From: Pseudo-nitzschia pungens | Taxonomy: Eukaryota > Bacillariophyta > Bacillariophyceae > Bacillariales > Bacillariaceae | Assembly (NCBI GenBank): GCA_037355855.1 | Contig: CM074758.1 | Span: 407,001 to 471,000, forward strand | DNA: 64,000 nt | Reading direction: 5' to 3' | Shown: piece after piece, positions 22,561-32,466 of the stretch | Numbering within the stretch: the first letter of the stretch is position 1 | Layout: each line of letters begins with the position of its first letter | Notes under the pieces: generated by a model | Database searches by the model: none | Seen by the model: only the letters and a program-made list of their open reading frames with translations | What the model was told of the DNA's origin: nothing | Position numbers and translations under genes: made by a program

Positions 22561-23231
22561 CTCGTAGGATTTTGGTTCCTTCTTCCGACATGAGGCGTGT
22601 TATCTGGTGAAAGAAGGTTCGTGCTTGTGCTCCTACGAGAACTAGTAAAGGTTTACAAGTGATCTTACTGGTTCCCGTTCGCATACTAGTACGTAACGGC
22701 AGGATTTAATATCCATGTCGGTCGGGGGTGATCGGCATCCGGCATTCGGCATTCTTCATTGTGGTAAGTGCACGTACGAGTAATTAATACAGTAAGTTAC
22801 TTGTACATCTAAGGTTAAGAGTAAGCCTTACTCTCACCAGATTTCGATTTTTTTTTAGGAACGAACCAGGAGCCAGAACAAGCATTGTCATTCACCCAAA
22901 TAATAGTATCATTAATTACCTGCGGTTGCGTTTGTTTGTGCCCAACACCACAGTGTCTTCCCGCAACATTGTTGCGTTTCATCGTTGAGACAGTATTGTT
23001 TCGATCCGATTGATTGATTGATTGAATCATTGATCCATTCATTCATTCATTCATCATTCCTTCGGCATATCACTTCATTGCTGCACATAACAAAACAAGA
23101 TACCCCACGGTAGAAAACGGTACCTCATTCCTACCGGTCTTTGGATCGATCGATTCATTCCATTGATTCCTTCCTTCCTTCATTCATTCTATTGATTCAT
23201 TCACTCCTTCACTCATTCCTTCTGTTTCACC

Positions 23232-26200
23232 ATGGGCAAGCACATTGTCAAGATCAAGGAGGAAGACGGGGGCAATCGCCTCCTCAGGGCGGGAATGCCC
23301 GACTACACCCGCTGCGACAACACGCTGATCACCTCCAAGTACAACTTTCTCAACTTTGTTCCGATTGTGAGTAACCTTACCTTAAACGTCCATTCCATCC
23401 CATCCATCCCATCTCTTCGAGATCCGCACGTTCTCGTTCTCGTTCTAATCCAAACCGTTGCCGCCAATTGCTTCCCGCTTGTCTTTTTTGCCCTTTTTTG
23501 CCGTTCTCCGTTTTTAAAATTTTGCAACTAACTCACAACAACGCTTCGCACCACACAACATATAACATATACACCACGCAACGCAACGCCACAGAACATC
23601 AAAAACCAGTTCCGCCGGTTCGCCAACATGTACTTTTTGATCATCGGTCTCATCATGTGGGTCGGAACGAATTACCCGCAACTGTACAGTTCCGCCTTTA
23701 ACCCCTACACCACCTGGGGTCCCATCTTTCTCTTTGTGTCCATCAGTATCTTTGGCGAGGCCGTGGCCGACAGGAAACGCCACAAGTCCGACTACATCAC
23801 CAACACATTTCGGTGCGTCGTGGTGGAGAACGAGACGGCCGATCCGACCCCCGTGTCGGCAGTCCGTCGCCAACAAGATGGAGCGCAGCATGGTCAACGT
23901 CAGCAAAAAGAATCGGAGGCAGTCGATGAAAGCCGATCAAGACGCCATGCACGACATGCCGGGCGACTACGTGGACATCGACCCGGTCCGGCCGGGGATC
24001 GACGAACCGACCACGGCCATTTTCCGGCCCATCCAGCGAAAGGACATTCGGCAGGGACACATTATCGTGGTGAGAAACCGAGAGATGATTCCCGCCGACA
24101 TGGTCCTGCTGGCATCCAGCGGGGACCGAGGCTGCGCCTACATCGAGACGTCCTCGATCGACGGGGAGACCGAACCTCAAGCTGCGGGTCTCGGCCAAGC
24201 ACAAGACGGATCCGAGCTATTCCAAGCACCACGAGACCATCGAGGAAGCAGTCAAGCGGATCGCCGGGTTCTCGGTTCTGGGATGCCCCGGTAACGCCCT
24301 CGACGACGAGGACTACGTGAAGGACCGGGTGGCCGAGCTCATGACCGAACCCCCCGATGCCCACATCAACACCTTTACGGGACTCCTCACCTTCCCGGCC
24401 CTGCCGGAGACCGGTGACCTGGAAAACGGCGGCGGCGAGTCGGCGGCGAAGGGAAGCAACGAGAGCAAGCGGACGCTCCCGCTGGGAGCCGAGAATTTGT
24501 TGATGCGGGGATCCGTTCTCCGCAACACGGAGTGGGCGATCGGCCCTGACCTGCTTTACCGGAACCGACACCAAGATCAGCCAGAACACGGTCGAGTCGC
24601 CGGCCAAGTTCAGCCAGCTCGATCTCATCACCAACAAGTGCGTCATCGTCATGGTCTTTGTCGAGCTGGCCTGCATTGCTTATCTGAGCATCCACTGCGG
24701 TGTAGATCAACGAGGAAAACATCGATAAGCTCTGGTACGTCCGGCCGGAAAGTGCCGGGCGACACGGAAAGCCCGTGGCCGTATCTTCCCGATTTGCCGG
24801 TGCCCGAGTGGTCTACGAGAGGTCGGTAAAAATCGCGTGTTGCTACTGTTTCTGTTGCTGCTTTCGTATCTTTTCGTTTCGTTTCGTTTCGTACGTTGTG
24901 GTTTGAGACTGTGTGTACTTATTTTGGTGGATTGACGAGAACCAATCTGCCGAGATTCGTGTCGTGTCATATGCAGAGAGGGATTTTACAATTTTACAAA
25001 GGCGGTAATTTTCTGACGCGATGTTTCTATTTTGTTGTTATCTCTGACGATTATGCTTCGATGCCACAACAAACGAACCAATTCTTGCTGCAGGCCAATC
25101 CTGGATTCAATACGCCATGACAAACATCACGCTGCTGAGTTACTTTGTTCCGCTGAGCATGTACTTGACGCTGGAGGTTTGTAATTTCTTTTTGATGTGG
25201 CTCATTTCGGTCGATACCAGCATTTACGATGCCACCACCGACACACGGGCGGAACCCCGCAGCGTCACTTACACCGATCTGGGACAGATCCAGTACATCT
25301 TTTCGGACAAGACGGGAACGCTCACCCAGAACGTGATGCGATTCAAACGCTGCTCGGTCGACGGAATGGATTTTCGGAAAGCCGGTTGCCAAGTCGATTC
25401 CCAAGGGAAACAACGGCGGTCTCGACGGCGGAGACGCTCCAGTCGAAATTCCTTCCCACGCGCCAGGTGCTGGTGGGCCAGGTCCGGAGAAACCGAGGAC
25501 GGAAAACAACTCGGTAAGACCAAGGGAATGACCTTCAATGCCGAGTTGTTCCTCAGGGTCATGAGTTTGTGCCACACCGTAGTGGTGGAAAATGATCTCG
25601 ATCTGCCCAAGGACAAGAACGGCGAGGCGGCTACGAACGGTTCGGTCTCCGAGGCGGACGCCGCGGCAAAGGCTCCCGACGGTGCTCCCCCGGGGTACGC
25701 GTACCAGGCGGAAAGTCCCGACGAGGGTGCCCTCGTGTCGGAGGCCTCCAAGACGTTTGGATTTCAGGTCGTGACCCGGGATTCGACGGGCATCCGCCTC
25801 CGCTGCGATCATCCGTCCCTGTTTTCCGACGAAGCACTGGTGAAGGGGCTGAAGAGCGGAGCGATTGACCCGGCGACCGTGGCCTCCGAGAGTGCGAGCG
25901 GAAAGCGCTCGTTTCAGCGAACCGCTGCTTCTGCCAACGGCGACGGCGACGACATCGAAACGTGGTCGGTTCTCGCCATCAACAAGTTTGATTCCACGCG
26001 AAAGCGAATGTCCATCCTCCTTCGATCGCCATCGCAGTACGGCAGTTGCGCGATTCTCCTTTGCAAGGGAGCGGATTCCGCAATGCTCGATCCGGAGATT
26101 TGTTCGAGCGCCGGGCCGCTCGCCGCCCTGGACGAAAACAACGCAGCAATAACCGACAACTCGGAATGGGAATCGGCCCGGATGCTCGGACTCGAATCGC

Positions 26201-28750
26201 ATCTCGGAGAATTCGCGTCGGAGGGTCTGCGCACACTGGTTCTCGGGGTCCGCTTCCTCACCGACACGCAGTGCGACGAGTGGCTCGAGCAATTCACGGC
26301 GGCCGCCACGGCCATCAAGGGCCGGGAGGAGAAACTGACCGAGGCGGCGCTTGCGCTCGAAAGGGATCTGCACATTGTTGGCGCAACGGCCATCGAAGAC
26401 AAGCTGCAGGTCGGGGTTCCGGACACCATTGCAACGCTCGGCAAGGCCGGGATCAAGCTCTGGGTGTTGACCGGAGACAAGCGAGAGACGGCCATCGAGA
26501 TTGGATATTCCACCAAGGTCCTCACTCCCCGGATGCATCTCACGGAGATGGCCGATCGCGGCGAAGAATTCGTCAGGGCCCAATGCGCGATGGAATTTCT
26601 GCGCCTCGTAAAGGCCGGGAAACTTCCCATGTACCAACGAGCAGCCGTGGACAAGCAAGAGAAGAGCATGCTGCTGTAGTGTCGTGTGTTCTTGCTTTCG
26701 GACAGATTACTGGCGCTGTGCTGCTTTAGCCTGAGGACGCATGATGTTGCAGTTGAACATTTCGCATTCGTGCCATGTTTGGTTGAAGACAAGGGCACAA
26801 AGGCAACAATTGGAAGCCATGAGAAAGGAAACGGAAGAGCGAAGGGGACGAACGAGCGACCTTGTCCGGCGACGCAATGTGCGGGATCGCGCCGAAGCCA
26901 TTCTAAGGGAATACGCGCGAAAACACCCCGGCCACGACAAAGGCGCATTGTCAACCGATGAGTTGCCAACCGTATTCAACCGGGCTCAAGAAGCACAGGG
27001 AGTCCTCGATAAACGACGCAGTGAAGGAAAGCTGATTGGAGTTGACAGCAGGGTGTTGAAATTGGAGCAACTGAATGCACAGGAAGAAGCGCAAAAACAC
27101 GAAGCACCCATAATCGACGACGATGTCATTTCACTCCAGAGTTTCATGCCTTCGGACAATGCTAAAAATAAAAGCGATTTCGACAAGAAGAAACGAACGG
27201 TGTTGGAGCGAATGTTTGCTGTCGATCGTGACGTACGAAAGGGGCGCCTCATCAAACATTTAAAGAAGGAGAAGCGCAAGGAGGTTTTGTCTGGAGCAGC
27301 GACTTCTCCTATTGAACCGTCGGGTGAGGGACCCAGAGCATTGGTGATTGAAGGTGCTGCACTGAAGCACTTGCAGGGTGACCACATGTTGGAAGAACTG
27401 GTGTTCAATGTTGCGAGTCAATGCGAATCCGTCATTGCTTGTCGAGTTACGCCTCGCCAAAAAGCGCAACTCGTGAAGATGGTTCGACACTACGTCGTTC
27501 CAGAACCTGTAACGTTGGCGATCGGAGACGGTGCGAACGACGTTGGAATGATCCACGCGGCCCATTGTGGAATTGGAATCTCCGGAAAGGAAGGGCAACA
27601 AGCTGTGAATGCTTCCGACTTTTCCATCGGGCAGTTCCGATTCCTCGAAGACCTCATTTTGTACCATGGCCGATGGGATTTCTTGCGCACATCTATGGTT
27701 GTTCTATATACATTCTACAAGAATGCCGTCATCTCTTTTCTTTTGGTTTTGTACAACAACGAAACACTGTTCAGCGGAACGTCTATTTTCGATCAATGGA
27801 TGATGGCCGGTTTTAGTTTTGTTTGCTTCTTCCCCATTCTCAGCATCGGAATGTTCGATAGGAATCTTGAGAAGAACTACATCAAGAGTAATCCCGAAGT
27901 GTACAAGACCACACAGAAAAATGAGCTGATAACTCCACGCACCCTTTCGCGATGGTTGATCCTCTGTCTTCTGCATGTTGGAATTTTGTATTACGGACAG
28001 TTCCCGCAGCTGACCAAACATGGTGGCGGGAGAAGCACCGCCTTTTTGGGGCTCATGTGGAACAAGCCTTCCGTAGGGGATGGAGAAGTTAGCTGACTGG
28101 CAAACTCAGGGAGTTACCATTTTTACATCAATGATATTCGTGATGGGATACAAGGTTTTGTTCGAGTCTCGGTCTATCATCAACGGCAAATGGCCAGCCT
28201 TTGTAGGCTGCTGCAGCACGACGAAAGTAGGCTACACGAGTCGGCTCCCCTACACATGGTATGGAATTTTGATTGGTTCGTTCGGCGCCTACGCATTTTG
28301 TATGTCAGTTTACAAGGTAAATATTGTTTTCAATGATCAAGAACATGTCAGCTTTGAAAAAGAGTGTTTTTGGCAAATTGATTTTGCTCGTGACAATCGA
28401 TCTAACCCGTTCCCCTTTCTTTTCAATGAAATCCTGGACGCAACGGTGCAATACACATATTGCAGGCAATGGGAGTTTTTCTCGGAGTTTCGTCCGGGAC
28501 CTGGTTCATTATGTTTCATGTCCCTGACCACGCGTTCCTTTATAGTTTGTACAATTACGTATTGATGATCATCATCCCAATCGGTGCCATGTCACTGGAC
28601 ATTGCCGGGAAGGTGTTTTCCAACATGTTTTATCCGAGTCAAAACCAGATTCACATCGAATTGGAATCCAGAGAATTGCAGGCTCTCCGAAAAGGGAAGA
28701 AACCGTCCAAGGCGCAGAGTCCTGACATCGAGATGTCAGGGTCGTCTTGA
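23232..28750 (+). CDS. P4-type ATPase, phospholipid flippase (frame-disrupted)
   Basis: A multi-exon gene for a P4-ATPase, which moves aminophospholipids to the cytosolic leaflet. Exon 1 (23232-23366) encodes YNFLNFVPI. After a 228-nt intron, exon 2 (from 23595) gives NQFRRFANMYFLI and the actuator motif DGET-NLK (24160-24180). Intron 24822-25093 precedes the exon with VPLSM, the phosphorylation loop DKTGTLT (Asp at 25316), YQAESPDEGALV, KGADS and GIKLWVLTGDK. A later exon from about 26753 has GDGANDVGMI and the last membrane helices. Intron 28317-28465 leads to the final exon, with PIGAMSLDIAGKVFSNMFYP, stop at 28748. The frame must skip one extra base near 23850, at 24172, in 24544-24546, near 24708, near 24757 and near 28076-28083. 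A compensated shift lies at about 25372-25500. Exon borders around 26608-26788 are uncertain. The gene is very probably real; its integrity is not established. Confidence 0.85.
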
Positions 28751-30619
28751 TATGTAAGACCGATTAAATGTGTCCTTTAATTCAATTACAGTATTGATCA
28801 ACTGCCGCCGTAGCTTTCTCAAGAAGAGTTCTGATACGACCGGGTAATTTTTCTACTATCAATAAAAAATCTTATTTTCCATTTCTCACGACGAGTTACG
28901 GTGTAAAACATGTGATGGCAGTATTTTGAGATTTACTCTCCATGAGATTGCCACAAAACTCTTTTCATCTGTGTCCCATCCAATCTGCTAGACTCGCATA
29001 CTGATTTCCATAGGGGAGGGAAGAGATAGCTGATGGTATTTGGGCAGTAAGATGCATTTGTGATCTACATTCGATTTGAGAAGGGCTTCAAGAAGAAATT
29101 GGAATTCTTCCATGGTCAACACTGATGGCTTTTATGAAGTGGCATCTAAATGAGGATTTGCAGCAGTGACACTGCAGAGTCGGACCTGACAACACTGAGT
29201 GCTTGGCCAAAGTGGTGGAAACTGTCCTCGAAGTGTGAAACCCTTTTTGACAAACAAATTGGACTGAAATAAGAAAATAAACACCTGCTGATGTACACGT
29301 AAACCTTACTACTACTAGTATCAATTAAGATTATGAAGAACTATTGCTGCTGTGAAAAACATTGCTGCCTTCCTCATACTAACAAGCAACAAGAAGACAG
29401 ATTTTTCCTGGCAATTGCGGCTAAATCATAGTAGTAGTAGTGGTAGTAATAATAGGACCATTACAAGCATGAAAGACCTAATACTACTACTAGTACAAGA
29501 AGTAGAGCTATTGCACCTTTCTTGCTTACAAAATTCCTAGTGATTCTTTGCGTCGGTACGGTGCCTAGGAAAGTTCTTCCGAGAAGAGAACCTACAATAC
29601 GAGTAATTAAGCTTACGTGGAGGCGGATGGAAAGATGATGCGACCAAATGACAAGCCTACGGTGAAACTATATGCGCTATGCAGTGTTGAGCGCTTATCA
29701 AACCTATGCTAAGGTGCCATAAGTAACAATTATTGTTGAATAATATTCGGAGTACTACGTATTACAAATAATAAGCATGTAGCATGTGAAGTGTTTTCAA
29801 TGAAGAATGACCTGACTGTACGTACACGTACATCATAGTTAATTCAGCCTGGTACATTTCTTTGAAAACTGACATGTGAGACTTTCTAGTAAAATCTGTT
29901 CAGTCATTCATATAACCTTGCATACCGACGTTTACAGTACTGTACAGTAGAAAAGGAATTGGGTCATAAAATACCAAAATGATATTTTTTATTAAAAATA
30001 AATTTGGACCACCTAACTTACTCGTATGTCCCTTCGCCGATTGGAAATGGAATTAGTGTACGTAATTAATCTTACCCGTATCAAAAGTATTCTCGATATG
30101 AACTCTACTTGTACTACTAGTAGTAAATGCTCAAATTGATATTTTTGTTACCGCAGATCGAACTTTATCCACGACCGGGCTACTCGTAGAGTTTGAGAAA
30201 CAGTACTGGTATGCCGACAAAGATCACAGAAGGATGACGAAAGAAAATCGCAGAGGAATAAGCAGAACCAAGTAAGATTAGCATACGACGTATGAGTTGT
30301 ATGAGAAAAAAAAACACACACACGTTAATTGCGTTTACTTCTATAGGCTTTGAAGTGTTCATTATTTCAATTGCATATCGAGCCACAGTACCCCCAACAA
30401 ACACCACAGATTCTTGACTGCTTCGGCTTCTGTTTCTGTTTCACGCCTGGGCACACCACCTGCGTACCGCCAACATGTCCAAGGGATTGGATCATTGAGA
30501 GAACAACATCAAGGAAGCAAATTGATTCGAATCATCATCGCGAACGAACAAAAAACCCCTCCAAACTGTTGTGACCGGCTTTGCTCTTTGCTCTGTTTTC
30601 TGAACAAACAACAAGAAAA
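28751..30619. other. AT-rich intergenic region
   Basis: No gene is seen. There are (CTA/TAG)n palindromic trinucleotide tracts near 29310-29500 and 30110-30125, a (CA)n run near 30311, and scattered TACCGGTA-like motifs. Small open frames lack domains. Confidence 0.55.
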
Positions 30620-32270
30620 ATGACGAGAGTTGGGGGTACACCCCGTGGTCCACAACCCTTGAACCCATACCTAGAAACCAAGGATCGCCGTCGAAGCAAA
30701 ACATGCCGAGTATGCATCAGAAAGATGATGTACGTTTTCGCGGCAGCCCTTGGTTTTATGGTCGCTCGGATGGCTTCACAATTGCCGCTTCCGTTCACAC
30801 TAATGGCGCCTGCTGCACGTGTGGAAGAGGTCGGACGCAAAGAAACAAAAGTTGCCAAAATCGAGTCCATCCATAGCTTGGATTCTGCAAACGGCAAAAA
30901 CGACGAAAACAACGACAACGACAATGGCAGCAACAATGGCAGCAACAATGGCAGCAACAATGATATAGATTCTCAGAAGACGTCGATACCCATGGATGAT
31001 AAGAAAGACAGACGCCCACTGGCAGTGATTCAAGTCGGACCTTACAAAACCGGGTCTTCGCACATACAGATGCTAGTGTATAAGTTGCTCCAAAATCTCA
31101 AGAATGATGGGTATCTGCTGCCGATTTTTTCGGGAAAGTTTGTAAGGAACAAGAACTGGGCAAATCTCGCCAACTGTCTTCGTAAAACCAACGCCGAATT
31201 GGCGGGCTGTGATGCTGCAAGCAAGGCGGTCGTCATGAAGGAATGGACCACTTTTCTCGAAGGAAACCGCAAAAGCACACGACAAAGACGAACGGAGCAA
31301 GAGCATGGTGATGGCTTCCGAGGTGTTTAGCGATATCGACATTGACATTCCCAGATTCAAAGAGATGCTGAACTCCCGCACCACCAGCAAAAACTACAAC
31401 GACGGCTTCGACGTCCGTATCGTTGTAATCTATCGGCATTTGTTCGACTGGATTGTCTCCTTGCACAACGAACTCTACAAGTTGGCAGAAATGAAAAAGA
31501 AAGATCGATTTGTCCCGCTTGCAAACTGGTTGAACGACAACTGGGAAGCGGTGGAAACCAACATGCAGAACCACGCCTTCAACGTCTTTGAGAGATACAA
31601 TCAACATTTTCCGAATCACACGTTTGTGATCGATTTGCACCAACACATCAAAAAGCACAGCTCGTTCAACGGCGCAAGGCTGGAAGATGAGTTCTTTTGC
31701 GATACCATGGAAGGTGCATCCGGTACATGCAAGCACGTCCGAACAAATACTTACGACTCGGTGAACCCTTCCGCTCAATTCGAACTGATGGATCTGAGGG
31801 TCGAGCTGGAACGAAAGTATTCCAAGTGTCTGCTGGTCGAGGAGTTCGAAGACCAGATCGAAACACACCTCGAGCGAATTCTGTTCAAGAGGAGACGCAT
31901 GGAAGCCAAATTGCCTTCGTACTGTCCCTCCAGAGACATCATGGAGCGCCTGTGGGCCTTGTCCTGGAAATATCGTCAGGAACTTGTCGCGGCCAAAGTT
32001 CTCAAGCCCTACGCAAAAGAAGAGATGAGGAGGGAATTCGACCTAAAATACAAGAAACGCTTTTTCTGTTCGTTTAACAGCAGGGCACTGATCGCCACTT
32101 GGGAAACCCAGACATGGTTTACCAACATGACGCAAGGCGGAGCGTGCAATGGATTTACTTCGAATGCCACCATTCTTGATGAAAATGGATTACAGAAGAT
32201 GAGGAAGAAAAAGAAGAAGGAATTGTCGTATTCCGAACAATACAAGCTCTTACTAAATGATTATGATTAA
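30620..32270 (+). CDS. Type II membrane protein with P-loop sulfotransferase-like fold
   Basis: From the ATG at 30620 (AAAA before it) a basic N-terminus leads to one hydrophobic helix at residues 37-62, then a Asn/Ser-rich stem, then GPYKTGSSHIQM at 140-151. This resembles the 5'-phosphosulfate-binding loop (PKxGTT) of sulfotransferases. RIVVIYRHLFDWIVSLHNEL further on fits the 3'-phosphate site. The topology is that of Golgi carbohydrate sulfotransferases, which use PAPS. The frame breaks near 31263: removing one A from an AAA run joins both halves into 549 residues (FLEG, then TAKAHDKDERSKS), with no other defect. Its convergent neighbour 196 bp away is also sulfotransferase-like, though not an obvious recent duplicate. 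Substrate unknown; the family call is by motif only. Confidence 0.6.
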
Positions 32271-32466
32271 TACACATAGGGCATTTAATGTTTCGGTCTC
32301 CGCTTGTTGCGGGCGCTATCTAGCTCTCGATCTCGAAAGAATTCGTGCGGTGAATGTGGTTTGATTTGGTTGAATTGGTTTGTGTTGTCTCGTCTCGTCT
32401 CGTCTCGGCGCCTCTCGGTTCCCTTCGAATGGATCCGTTGCATCACTAGCTCATTCACTCATTCAT

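Larger units (their letters stand above)
17142..23231. other. 6-kb gene-poor, repeat-rich region
   Basis: No confident gene. Open frames of 130-370 codons at 17311-21700 overlap on both strands, are rich in simple-sequence runs and have no domain. Simple repeats include (GCAT)n at 17548-17572, (CGAAA)n near 17930, (GTT)n near 18216 and 18270, (CCACT)n near 20530, (GAATC/AAATC)n at 20648-20780 and 21245-21310, (GTTC)n near 21425 and (CT)n near 21881. Two structured repeats are listed separately. Motifs TACCGGTA and GTAAGGTTA are frequent from 21700 to 22830. Confidence 0.5.

Noticed and set aside
25051..26658. 535-codon minus-strand frame opposite the P4-ATPase
   Set aside because: The plus strand in this interval carries all catalytic motifs of the ATPase; the antisense frame has no domain and is a GC-rich shadow.
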